The notes below the pieces were generated by a model that saw only the letters and a program-made list of their open reading frames with translations, made no database searches and had not been told where the DNA came from. Shown here one piece after another: positions 56,374-64,000 of a stretch of 64,000 nt of DNA. Position 1 is the first letter of the stretch, and every line of letters starts with the position of its first letter. The DNA comes from Paracoccaceae bacterium (lineage in GTDB: Bacteria > Pseudomonadota > Alphaproteobacteria > Rhodobacterales > Rhodobacteraceae): the NCBI GenBank assembly GCA_030697175.1, contig JAUYQR010000013.1, positions 1 to 64,000 on the forward strand. The letters are read 5' to 3'. Position numbers and translations under genes: made by a program.

Positions 56374-56961
56374 TCAGGCCTTTGCGGCCATCGTCGCATT
56401 GGCCCACCAGATCACGTCGTCCAGCATCGCCGAAGCCGACGGGGCGATCGAGCCTTCGATGTCGGCAAGGTTGCCCGAACCGCCAAAGCCGGGGTGGACC
56501 TTGAAGAAATCACCGCCGCCGATGCGGACGTTGTTGCGGGTGGGGACCATCTGCAGTTCGACGCCGATGTTCTGCAGGTGGCCAAGTGCGTTGGCACCGC
56601 CCATCGAACCGTAGGCAACCGCGCCGAACGGCTTTTTCGCCCACTCGACGTAAGCCTGGTCCAGCGCGTTCTTCAGCACGCCGGTGATCGAGCGGTTGTA
56701 TTCGGCGACCACGAAGATGTAGCCGTCAAAGCCACCGATCTTCTTCTGCCATGCCACGGCGGCTGCGTCTTGCGTCGGTGCCCAGGCGTTCGACGCGACT
56801 TCGGCGAAGAACGGCAGCGGGTGGTCACGCAGGTCGACGACTTCGACGGTCAGGTCGTTGCGGGCCTCGGCCTGCGCCTTGATCCAGGCGGTCGGAATGT
56901 CGGCAAAGCGCGTGGCGCGGGTGGAGCTGACGATGATGGCGATATGCGGCTTCTTGCTCAT
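56374..56961 (-). CDS. NADPH-dependent FMN reductase family protein
   Basis: The 195-residue flavoprotein belongs to the NADPH-dependent FMN reductase family: IAIIVSSTRATRFADIPTAW (FMN phosphate loop), FDGYIFVVAEYNRSITGVLK (flavin-contacting loop) and FGAVAYGSMGGANALGHLQ. Function as a quinone or FMN reductase is inferred. The long open frame that continues beyond is antisense to cobT and is not coding. It lies between cobS and cobT on the opposite strand. Confidence 0.88.
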   Translation of the reverse strand: MSKKPHIAIIVSSTRATRFADIPTAWIKAQAEARNDLTVEVVDLRDHPLPFFAEVASNAWAPTQDAAAVAWQKKIGGFDGYIFVVAEYNRSITGVLKNALDQAYVEWAKKPFGAVAYGSMGGANALGHLQNIGVELQMVPTRNNVRIGGGDFFKVHPGFGGSGNLADIEGSIAPSASAMLDDVIWWANATMAAKA

Positions 56962-57108
56962 GGCGGTGGGTTCCTTGGGGTTGTGTGCAATTCTGTCAGC
57001 GTAATGTGGGTGGAACCGGGTCGGTGCCAATCCCGCACCCCCGCGCCGATCCTGTGCATTGCCGCACTCACTCTTGCCCCCGCCCGGCCGCAGTGATTTA
57101 TCTGTGGC

Positions 57109-58977
57109 ATGAACAAGCCCAGCGACAACCCCGCCGATCCGTTCAAGAAGGCCCTGGCCGAAGCCACCCGCACGATGGCGGATGACCCCGAGATGACCGT
57201 GACCTATTCGGTCGATCCGGCCGGCATGAACAAGGAAGGCATCCGCCTGCCGCAGGTCTCGCGCCGCATGACGCGGGACGAGGTGCTGCTGGCCCGCGGC
57301 ACCGCCGATGCCTTTGCCTTGCGCCGCAAGTATCATGACGAAGGCGTGTCGAACCGCTATGCGCCGACCGGGCAGTTGGCGCGCGAGATTTACGACGCGA
57401 TGGAGACCGCCCGCTGCGAGGCGGTAGGTGCGCGCGACATGCCCGGCACCGCCGGCAACATCGACGCCAAGATCGCCAACGAGGCCGACCGCAAGGGCTA
57501 TGGCCAGATCACCAATTCCGCCGATGCGTCGCTGCCGGTGGCGGCGGGCTATCTGGTGCGCCATCTGGCCACCGGGCGCGACATGCCGAAGGGCGCGGCG
57601 AATGTGATGCAGTTGTGGCGCGGGTTCATCGAGGATCACGCCGCAGGCACCTTGCAGAACATCAACCATGCGCTGGCCGATCAGGCCGCCTTTGCGCGGC
57701 TGACGCGCAAGGTGATCTCTGACCTCGGGTATGGCGACCAGTTGGGCGACGACCCCGACACGCCCGAAGACGAGGCGGGCGACGAGGCCGAGGACGATCA
57801 GGACGCGCCCGATTCTGCCGGTGATGAGGAGCAGGACAGCGACGACAGCGAAGCCTCGCCCGAACGCAGCCAGGAAGAACAGCAAGATCAAAGCCAGGCG
57901 CAGGTCTCGATGGAAGACAGCGCCGACATGGAGCAGGGCGACGAGGCGGAAATGCCCGAGGGCGAGGCCCCGCTGGAGCCGCCGCCGCCTGCCCCCTATT
58001 CCGACGCCGATCCGAACTACACCGTCTACACCACCGATTTCGATGAGGAAATCCGCGCCGAAGAGCTTGCCGAACCGGCCGAACTGGAACGGTTGCGCGC
58101 TTATCTGGACCAGCAGCTTGAACCCCTGAAGGGTGCGGTCAGCCGCCTTGCCAACAAGCTGCAGCGCCGCTTGCAGGCGCAGCAGAACCGGTCCTGGTTG
58201 TTCGACCTGGAGGAAGGCACGCTGGATGCGGGCCGTCTGGCGCGGGTGGTGGCGAACCCGACGACGCCCTTGTCGTTCAAGCAGGAAAAGGACACCGAGT
58301 TCCGCGATACCTGCGTGACGCTGCTGCTGGACAACTCGGGCTCGATGCGGGGGCGGCCGATTTCCATCGCGGCGATCTGTGCTGATGTGCTGGCCCGCAC
58401 GCTGGAGCGCTGTTCGGTCAAGGTGGAGATCCTTGGCTTCACCACGCGCGCGTGGAAGGGCGGGCAAAGCCGCGAACGCTGGCTGGCGCAGGGCCGGCCG
58501 CTTGGCCCCGGCCGTCTGAACGACCTGCGCCACATCATCTACAAGTCCGCCGATGCGCCGTGGCGGCGGGTCAGGCCGAACCTTGGGCTGATGATGAAGG
58601 AGGGGCTGTTGAAGGAAAACATCGACGGCGAGGCGCTGGAATGGGCGCACCGCCGGATGCTGGCCCGCCCCGAGGCGCGGCGCATCCTGATGGTGATTTC
58701 CGACGGCGCGCCGGTGGACGATTCGACCCTGTCGGTCAACCCGGCGAACTATCTGGAAAAGCATCTGCGCGATGTGATCGCGATGGTCGAACGCCGCCGC
58801 GCGGTGGAACTGATCGCGATCGGCATCGGGCATGACGTGACGCGCTACTACAACCGCGCCGTCACGATCACCGATGTGGAGCAGCTTGCGGGTGCGATGA
58901 CCGAACAGCTTGCCTCGCTGTTCGAGGTGGACCCGAAAAAGCGCGCCCGGTCGCTGGGCATGAGGCGGGCGGGGTAA
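57109..58977 (+). CDS. cobT: Cobaltochelatase subunit CobT
   Basis: CobT partners CobS and CobN in cobalt insertion. The 622-residue protein has the N-terminal CobT domain ([18 protein letters not shown]), a very acidic mid part (about 217-310, [20 protein letters not shown]) and a C-terminal VWA domain with [21 protein letters not shown] (about residues 405-420) and [13 protein letters not shown]. CobS and CobT are split here by two genes and two terminators. Confidence 0.95.
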   Translation: MNKPSDNPADPFKKALAEATRTMADDPEMTVTYSVDPAGMNKEGIRLPQVSRRMTRDEVLLARGTADAFALRRKYHDEGVSNRYAPTGQLAREIYDAMETARCEAVGARDMPGTAGNIDAKIANEADRKGYGQITNSADASLPVAAGYLVRHLATGRDMPKGAANVMQLWRGFIEDHAAGTLQNINHALADQAAFARLTRKVISDLGYGDQLGDDPDTPEDEAGDEAEDDQDAPDSAGDEEQDSDDSEASPERSQEEQQDQSQAQVSMEDSADMEQGDEAEMPEGEAPLEPPPPAPYSDADPNYTVYTTDFDEEIRAEELAEPAELERLRAYLDQQLEPLKGAVSRLANKLQRRLQAQQNRSWLFDLEEGTLDAGRLARVVANPTTPLSFKQEKDTEFRDTCVTLLLDNSGSMRGRPISIAAICADVLARTLERCSVKVEILGFTTRAWKGGQSRERWLAQGRPLGPGRLNDLRHIIYKSADAPWRRVRPNLGLMMKEGLLKENIDGEALEWAHRRMLARPEARRILMVISDGAPVDDSTLSVNPANYLEKHLRDVIAMVERRRAVELIAIGIGHDVTRYYNRAVTITDVEQLAGAMTEQLASLFEVDPKKRARSLGMRRAG

Positions 58978-59044
58978 GGGGGGCCGCCTGCCCCCCCTTT
59001 CCGTGCCGGCTCACCCCCCCCCGAGGATGTTTTCAGACAGATGA
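58976..59044 (+). repeat. C-rich hairpin plus GGATGTTT box, copy C
   Basis: AAGGGGGG (58976-58983) pairs with CCCCCCTT (58992-58999). After a spacer the box reads CCCCGAGGATGTTTTCAGAC followed by AGATGAA, close to copies A and B. It bridges the cobT stop and the start of the aminopeptidase P gene. Confidence 0.5.
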
Positions 59045-59055
59045 ACGGGTGACGG

Positions 59056-60852
59056 ATGTTCCAGAATTTCGAGACCACCGCCGCCCCGGAGCAAGGCCCA
59101 CCCCGTCTGGCGCACCTGCGGTCGGCGCTGGCCGAGGCTGGCCTTGACGGGTTCATCATCCCGCGTGCGGATGCGCATCAGGGCGAATATGTCGCGGCGC
59201 GGGACGAGCGGCTGCAATGGCTGACCGGGTTTACCGGATCGGCCGGGTTCTGCATCGTGCTGCCGGAGGTTGCGGGCGTGTTCATCGACGGACGCTACCG
59301 CACGCAAGTGAAGGCGCAGGTCGATCTGGCGGCCTTCACGCCGGTCCCCTGGCCCGAAACCAAGCCCGGCGACTGGATCAAGGCGCAGGTTTCCGCCGGA
59401 ACGATCGGATACGATCCCTGGCTGCATACAAAGGACGAGATCGAGCGGCTTCATGCAGCACTTGAAGATACGGGCGTAAGCCTTTGTCCCATAGATAATA
59501 TTGTTGATCGTATTTGGACTGACCAACCTGCTCCGCCGCAGGGTCGCGCCTTTCCCCATCCCGATCAGCTTGCGGGTGACAGCAGCGCCGAAAAGCGCAG
59601 TCGGCTGGCCGGGGCGTTGCAAGCGGCGGGCCAGACCTCGGCGGTCATCACCCTGCCCGACAGCCTGTGCTGGCTGTTGAACATTCGCGGGTCCGATGTG
59701 CCGCGAAACCCGGTGGTGCACGGGTTCGCCATCCTGCACGACAGTGGCCGCGTCACCCTGTTTGCCGACCCGGCGAAGTTTGATGGCGCCGTCCGAGCCC
59801 ACCTTGGCCCGGACGTGGGGCTGTTGCCGCCCGATGCTTTTGTCCCTGCCCTGCGCACCCTTGACGGCCCGGTTCGGGTGGACCGGTCCACCGCCCCGAT
59901 CGCCGTGTCGCGCGAGCTGGAGGCGGCCGGGGTTGCGTTTGCATGGGGCGACGATCCCTGCCGCCTGCCGAAAGCCTGCAAGACCGCCGCCGAGATCGCC
60001 GCAACGCGCGAGGCGCATCTGCGCGACGGAGCGGCGATGGCGGAGTTCCTGTGCTGGCTGGACGCGCGGGCACCGACCGGCACACTGACCGAGATCGACG
60101 TGGTGCAGGCGCTGGAAGGCTACCGCCGCGCCACGAACGCGCTGCATGACATCAGCTTTGACACGATCAGCGGTGCCGGGCCGAACGGAGCGATCATCCA
60201 CTACCGGGTGACGACGGAAACCAACCGGACCCTCGCGCCGAACAGCCTGCTTCTGGTCGATTCGGGCGGGCAGTATGTCGATGGCACCACCGACATCACC
60301 CGCACCATCGCGATCGGCGATCCGGGGGACGAGGCCCGCGAGTGCTATACCCGCGTGCTGCAAGGCACCGTTGCCATCAGCCGCCTGCGCTTTCCCAAAG
60401 GGCTGGCCGGGCGCGATCTGGACGCCATCGCCCGCTATCCCCTCTGGCTTGCGGGGCAGGATTACGACCACGGCACCGGCCACGGCGTCGGCGCGTTCCT
60501 GTCGGTGCATGAAGGGCCGCAGCGCCTGAGCCGGCTGTCGGACGTGCCATTGGAGCCGGGGATGATCCTGTCCAACGAGCCGGGGTATTACCGCGAGGGC
60601 GCGTTCGGCATCCGGCTGGAAAACCTGATCGTGGTCGAAGCGGCGGCCCCGCTTGGCGACAACCGGGTGCAGTTGTCGTTCGAAACGCTGACCTTTGCCC
60701 CGTTCGACCGGCGGCTGATCCTGGGGGAGAGGCTCGCGCCCGGCGAACGGGTCTGGCTGAACGCCTATCATGCCGCGGTTCTGGAAAAACTTGCGCCGCG
60801 GGTTTCTTCCGCCACGCTTGAGTGGTTGGCTGCCGCCTGCGCCCCCTTGTGA
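59056..60852 (+). CDS. Aminopeptidase P family (Xaa-Pro aminopeptidase, M24B)
   Basis: The 598-residue protein has two creatinase-like N-terminal domains (GFTGSAGFCIVLPEVAGVFI) and the M24 pita-bread domain: LLLVDSGGQYVDGTTDITR (first Asp ligands, about residues 400-415), DHGTGHGVGAFLSVHEGP (His) and LSNEPGYYREGAFGIRLEN (Glu), followed by a DUF5992-like tail. It cleaves N-terminal residues before proline and is metal dependent. Codons 59470-59530 are unusually AT-rich for the gene. It starts after copy C of the hairpin repeat. Confidence 0.93.
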   Translation: MFQNFETTAAPEQGPPRLAHLRSALAEAGLDGFIIPRADAHQGEYVAARDERLQWLTGFTGSAGFCIVLPEVAGVFIDGRYRTQVKAQVDLAAFTPVPWPETKPGDWIKAQVSAGTIGYDPWLHTKDEIERLHAALEDTGVSLCPIDNIVDRIWTDQPAPPQGRAFPHPDQLAGDSSAEKRSRLAGALQAAGQTSAVITLPDSLCWLLNIRGSDVPRNPVVHGFAILHDSGRVTLFADPAKFDGAVRAHLGPDVGLLPPDAFVPALRTLDGPVRVDRSTAPIAVSRELEAAGVAFAWGDDPCRLPKACKTAAEIAATREAHLRDGAAMAEFLCWLDARAPTGTLTEIDVVQALEGYRRATNALHDISFDTISGAGPNGAIIHYRVTTETNRTLAPNSLLLVDSGGQYVDGTTDITRTIAIGDPGDEARECYTRVLQGTVAISRLRFPKGLAGRDLDAIARYPLWLAGQDYDHGTGHGVGAFLSVHEGPQRLSRLSDVPLEPGMILSNEPGYYREGAFGIRLENLIVVEAAAPLGDNRVQLSFETLTFAPFDRRLILGERLAPGERVWLNAYHAAVLEKLAPRVSSATLEWLAAACAPL

Positions 60853-60859
60853 GGTTCTC

Positions 60860-61171
60860 ATGGCAGACCACATCAAGATCACGCCAGCCGCCGGTTCCGT
60901 CACGGTAGCCGCAGGTGGCACGCCCTTTGGGTCCACGGACCGCGCGCTGGGACTGAAGGAGGGCAGCTATCCGCCGGTCCACTGTGATCCGCGCGAGGAT
61001 GCCGACATGTCGAAGCTGGAAAGGACGGCACGCAGCACGACTTGCCCGTGGAAGGGGGCGGCGAGCCATCAGTCGGTCCGCACCGATGCGGGGGGCTGGA
61101 AAATGCGGTCTGATCCCATCAGGCGGCGATTGCCGGCCACCTTGCGTCTTATCCCGGCAAGGTCACGCTGA
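60860..61171 (+). pseudogene. DUF427-family gene with C-terminal frameshift
   Basis: The N-terminal 75 residues match DUF427 proteins (LGLKEGSYPPVHCDPREDAD, TTCPWKGAASHQSV). After about 61100 the frame breaks. In the next frame the expected family end is seen: QAAIAGHLASYPGKVTL (about 61116-61170), interrupted by a TGA near 61111. One lost base in an A-run near 61098 plus a small deletion would explain it. The 103-residue open frame thus has a foreign C-terminus. Real decay and sequence error cannot be told apart. It is convergent with sufE. Confidence 0.6.
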
Positions 61172-61576
61172 CGCGGCGCCAGCCACCGAACGGATGCGTT
61201 CGACCATGGCGCGAACGCCGTTCGACCGTTGGCTCGACAGGTGTTCGTTCAGGCCCAGACGGCCAAGTTCGGCCACAGCGTCGACCTTGGCCACCTCGTT
61301 CACCGGCACACCGGAATACAGCGCGTGCAGCACGGCGATCAGGCCGCGCACGATCATCGCGTCGCTTTCGCCCTGAAAATCGAAGCGCCCGCCTTCGATG
61401 ATCGGTCGCAACCAGACCTGGCTGGCGCAGCCCTGCACCTTCAGCGCCGGCACCTTGAAGCTGTCGTCCAGGGGCGGCATCGCCTTGCCGAGGTCGATCA
61501 CATGGCGGTAGCGGTCTTCCCAGTCGTCCAGAAACTCGAAGGTTTCGGCGATTTCCTCGAATGCCTCGGTAGCCAT
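61163..61576 (-). CDS. sufE: SufE-family sulfur acceptor
   Basis: The 137-residue protein accepts persulfide from SufS in Fe-S cluster assembly. VQGCASQVWLRP carries the acceptor cysteine (residue 50), and DDWEDRYRHVIDLGKAMPPL and EHLSSQRSNGVRAM are family patterns. No other suf genes lie here. It is convergent to the DUF427 remnant and its end overlaps it. Confidence 0.92.
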   Translation of the reverse strand: MATEAFEEIAETFEFLDDWEDRYRHVIDLGKAMPPLDDSFKVPALKVQGCASQVWLRPIIEGGRFDFQGESDAMIVRGLIAVLHALYSGVPVNEVAKVDAVAELGRLGLNEHLSSQRSNGVRAMVERIRSVAGAASA

Positions 61577-61701
61577 GAGCCGTCTCCGCTGTGTCCCGGT
61601 TGAGGTATGTCGCCGGCCCGCAAAGGTCCAGTCCGCAACACGCGCTTTTCAAACGCGGCGGCGTAGGCTACCCAAGGGCAGTCACTTCAGGATGTTCCGA
61701 C

Positions 61702-62157
61702 ATGCCAGCCCGCCAGATCATCGCCTTGTTCCTTTGCGTCACGCTTGTCGGCTGTGGCGGGTTCAGGGACAGCAGGCTCAACCCGATGAACTGGTTCGGT
61801 CGGTCCGAGCCGCGCGAAACCATCGTGCTGCCGGAAACGGCCGCCGATCCCCGGCCCCTGGTCGCCGAGGTTGTCAGCATGACCGTCGAGCCGATGGCGG
61901 GCGGCGCGATCGTGCGGGCCACCGGGCGCACGCCGACGCAAGGCTGGTGGCAGGCCGAGTTGGTGGCGATGCCGCTGACCGAAAACGGGGTTCTGGTCTA
62001 CGAGTTCCGCTTGTTGCCACCGATCACCCAGACCGACGTGAACACGCCGCAATCGCGCGAAGTCACCGTGGCCCACTACATTTCCGACATCCGGCTGGAG
62101 CCGGTGCGCGAGATCGTGGTGCAGGGGGCCAGCAACGCGCGGGCCGCGCGGCGCTAA
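61702..62157 (+). CDS. Lipoprotein of unknown function
   Basis: The 151-residue protein has a lipobox signal, MPARQIIALFLCVTLVGCGG, with Cys18, followed by an LPETAADPRPLVAEVVSMTV segment and a beta-rich part. A conserved short tail, VTVAHYISDIRLEPVREIVV, ends it. No family is recognised. I start at 61702, ahead of the signal. Its stop shares bases with rnd (CTAA). Confidence 0.65.
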   Translation: MPARQIIALFLCVTLVGCGGFRDSRLNPMNWFGRSEPRETIVLPETAADPRPLVAEVVSMTVEPMAGGAIVRATGRTPTQGWWQAELVAMPLTENGVLVYEFRLLPPITQTDVNTPQSREVTVAHYISDIRLEPVREIVVQGASNARAARR

Positions 62158-63308
62158 AGCCGGACGATCCGCACTTCGTTGGCCTTGGCCGACAGCGCGA
62201 TTTCACCGCGGCACAGGCGCAGCGCATCCTCGCCAAAGGCTTCGTGCCGCCATCCGGCCAGCGCCGCCAGATCGCGTTCGCCCGCCGCGATGGCATCAAG
62301 TTCCGCACTCGATGCAATCAGCCGGGGGGCTACGCCGAGGCTTTCCGACTTTGCCTTCAGCAGCACGCGCAACAGGTCTGCCAGCGCCGGATTGACCTGG
62401 ATCTGATCGCGCGACGCATCGACGCGCGGCATGTCCTCGGGGCGCATCTCCATGCCGGCTTTCACCGCCTGAATGATGCCATCCGCGATTTCGGACTTGC
62501 GACCCTCGCGCATCAACAGTCGGGACCGGCCGAGTTCTTCCTGCGTGGTGGGGCGGGTCGAGGCCAGCTCCAGCAGCGCATCATCCTTCATCACCCGCGA
62601 CCGGGGCACGTTCTGCGCCTGCGCATAGCTTTCGCGGAACCGCGCCAGGGCCTTGACCACCGCGAGGAACCGCCCCGAGGTGGTGCGCGTCTTGATCCGG
62701 GTCCAGGCTTCGTTCGGTTCCACCGTGTAGGTCGCGGGGTCGGTCAGAACCGCCAGTTCTTCCTCGACCCATTCGGCACGGCCATTCTTTTTCAGCTGCG
62801 CGGCCAGAAATTCGTAGATCACGCGCAGATGCGTGACATCGGCCAGCGCGTAGTCCTTTTGCGCATCGCTGAGCGGGCGGCGCGACCAATCGGTGAAGCG
62901 CGAGGTCTTGTCGAGGTTTTCGCGGGCGATCTTCTTGACCAGCGTCTCGTAGCCGACCTGTTCGCCAAAGCCGCAGACCATCGCGGCGATCTGGGTGTCG
63001 AACAGCGGTTTGGGGAAGACCTTGCCTTCGACGAAGAAGATTTCCAGATCCTGACGCGCGGCGTGGAATACCTTGACCGTCGCCTCGTGGCGGAACAGAT
63101 CGTAAAGCGGCTCCATCGACATGTCCGCGCCCTCGATCGGGTCGACAAGAACCGCTTCGCCCGCGCCCGGCATCGCCAACTGGATCAGGCAGAGCTTTGA
63201 CCAATAGGTCCGCTCGCGCAGGAATTCGGTGTCGATGGTGACGTAGGGCTGGGACTTTGCCATCTCGCAGTAGTCGGCAAGGTCCTGGGTCGTGGTAATC
63301 GTGCGCAT
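62154..63308 (-). CDS. rnd: Ribonuclease D
   Basis: The 384-residue exoribonuclease trims tRNA 3' ends. DEDD exonuclease motifs are VTIDTEFLRERTYW (Asp, Glu), VFHAARQDLEIF (Asp) and DYALADVTHLRVIYEFL (Asp with Tyr, DEDDy type). The HRDC domain follows in KALARFRESYAQAQNVPRSR and later. The ATG at 63308 has AAAGG upstream. It is convergent with the lipoprotein gene. Confidence 0.95.
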   Translation of the reverse strand: MRTITTTQDLADYCEMAKSQPYVTIDTEFLRERTYWSKLCLIQLAMPGAGEAVLVDPIEGADMSMEPLYDLFRHEATVKVFHAARQDLEIFFVEGKVFPKPLFDTQIAAMVCGFGEQVGYETLVKKIARENLDKTSRFTDWSRRPLSDAQKDYALADVTHLRVIYEFLAAQLKKNGRAEWVEEELAVLTDPATYTVEPNEAWTRIKTRTTSGRFLAVVKALARFRESYAQAQNVPRSRVMKDDALLELASTRPTTQEELGRSRLLMREGRKSEIADGIIQAVKAGMEMRPEDMPRVDASRDQIQVNPALADLLRVLLKAKSESLGVAPRLIASSAELDAIAAGERDLAALAGWRHEAFGEDALRLCRGEIALSAKANEVRIVRL

Positions 63309-63414
63309 GTTGCGCCTTTCAGCGAAACGCGGGGTCATCCCGCAGACCGCCACCGCTTACAGGCGAACGGGGGGAAATGAAAGGGGTCTGCAGAGCGCCG
63401 CAGGCGCCGCGGGG

Positions 63415-64000
63415 TCAGGGCAACAGCACCGGCGTCCGGTCACCGGCCGCAAAGCGGCGCAGCACGGCGGGGTAAAGCCGGTGTTCCTGCGCCAGCACGC
63501 GGGCCGCAAGGCTTGCCTCGTCATCGCCCGGCAGGACCGGCACCCGCGCTTGCCCGAGGATCGGACCGGCATCAAGATCAGCCGTCACTTCATGCACCGT
63601 GCAGCCGGCCTCCGTGTCGCCCGCCGCCAGCGCCCGCGCATGGGTGTGCAGGCCCGGGTATTTCGGCAAGAGCGAGGGGTGGATGTTCAGCATCCGCCCG
63701 GCGAAACGCTGCACGAAGCCGGGTGTCAGCACGCGCATGAAGCCCGCAAGGCAGATGATGTCGGGTTCTGCCGCAAGAAGCGGTGCCAGCAAGGCCGCCT
63801 CGAACGCCGCGCGATCCTTGCCGAAGGGCCGGTGGTCGACCGCCGCGACCGGCATGCCAAGCGCCGCCGCACGGGCCAATCCGGAGGCCTCGGGGTCGTT
63901 CGAGGCCACGAGGATGGGCCGCGCCGGATGGTCGCCCACCATGTCCCGCACCAGCGCCAGCATGTTCGACCCGCCACCCGAAATCAGGATGGCAACGCGC
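63415..64000 (-). CDS. purN: Phosphoribosylglycinamide formyltransferase (5' end outside window)
   Basis: PurN transfers formyl from 10-formyl-THF to GAR in purine synthesis. The frame stays open through the last base with VAILISGGGSNMLAL, the N-terminal GGGSN phosphate loop, so the start lies just past 64000. Active-site motifs are ICLAGFMRVLTPGFV, MLNIHPSLLPKYPGLHTHARA (Asn, His) and GCTVHEVTADLDAGPIL (Asp). About 195 residues are present of some 200. Confidence 0.93.
   Translation of the reverse strand, partial: RVAILISGGGSNMLALVRDMVGDHPARPILVASNDPEASGLARAAALGMPVAAVDHRPFGKDRAAFEAALLAPLLAAEPDIICLAGFMRVLTPGFVQRFAGRMLNIHPSLLPKYPGLHTHARALAAGDTEAGCTVHEVTADLDAGPILGQARVPVLPGDDEASLAARVLAQEHRLYPAVLRRFAAGDRTPVLLP

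Noticed and set aside
57750-58020. Repetitive acidic tract in cobT as a possible recent insertion
   Set aside because: An acidic linker between the N-terminal and VWA domains is normal for CobT.
56374-58833. An 819-codon open frame on the minus strand
   Set aside because: Only the last 195 residues match a family (FMN reductase from 56961). The rest is antisense to cobT and His/Arg-rich, as GC-rich shadow frames are.

Overview
The window looks like a chromosomal segment from an alphaproteobacterium of the Rhodobacteraceae (Rhodobacter, Gemmobacter or Tabrizicola type). The evidence is very high GC at third codon positions, dense housekeeping genes with ATGA start/stop overlaps, the aerobic cobaltochelatase pair CobS/CobT, an alphaproteobacterial LexA with a GAAC-N7-GAAC box, and the block trpG-trpD-trpC-moaC-moeA-lexA with comEC, gltX and gltA beside it. 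I see no phage, insertion sequence, rRNA or CRISPR. Family assignments come from motif recognition only; no database search was run.

Layout. 1-3.2 kb is a small accessory patch: a decayed and an intact flavodoxin-fold quinone reductase, a RES/Xre toxin-antitoxin pair with a palindromic operator, and a creatininase-family hydrolase. 3.3-8.7 kb holds tRNA-Cys, a proline-rich divergent polysaccharide deacetylase and ppiD-trpE. 8.9-14.4 kb carries an aminotransferase, a DUF2127 membrane protein, gpt, a LysE exporter, fabI, pdxH, a double cold-shock-domain protein and a DUF192 protein. 14.5-19.1 kb has tRNA-Pro, selO, an XRE-cupin regulator and the threonine-degradation pair kbl-tdh. 19.2-24 kb is the trpGDC-moaC-moeA run ending in SOS-boxed lexA. 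24-33.4 kb has comEC (minus), gltX, gltA, N-carbamoylputrescine amidase, an orphan CoxL-type molybdenum hydroxylase and ornithine decarboxylase. 33.6-44.6 kb has Lrp and TetR regulators, an ABA4-like membrane protein pair, valS, a HisC-like aminotransferase, gatB, an unrecognised 410-residue protein and a lytic transglycosylase. 44.6-54.6 kb has pepN, an atypical photolyase followed by DUF2256, an ArsR-SRPBCC-SRPBCC operon, malate synthase G, bolA, a J-domain protein and msrB. 54.8-64 kb has cobS, an FMN reductase, cobT, an aminopeptidase P, a broken DUF427 gene, sufE, a lipoprotein, rnd and the 3' part of purN.

How the genes connect. Tryptophan synthesis is split: trpE (minus, with ppiD) lies 12 kb from trpGDC (plus). 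Polyamine metabolism is represented by odc and aguB. DNA damage is linked by LexA and by candidate SOS boxes at lexA, at the photolyase start and upstream of the cold-shock gene. Cobalamin synthesis is represented by CobS and CobT.

The least-explained signals are non-coding. A near-identical 17-19 bp palindrome, TGTCCCACCGTGGGACA, precedes both ppiD-trpE and the HisC-like aminotransferase gene. A dispersed element, a C-rich hairpin next to a CCCCGNGGATRTTT box, occurs three times. Other signals are a nested palindrome upstream of gatB and several regulator-like palindromes (toxin-antitoxin, TetR, ArsR, malate synthase). No clearly new multi-gene system is visible; the best candidates for undescribed biology are these repeats and the atypical photolyase-DUF2256 unit.
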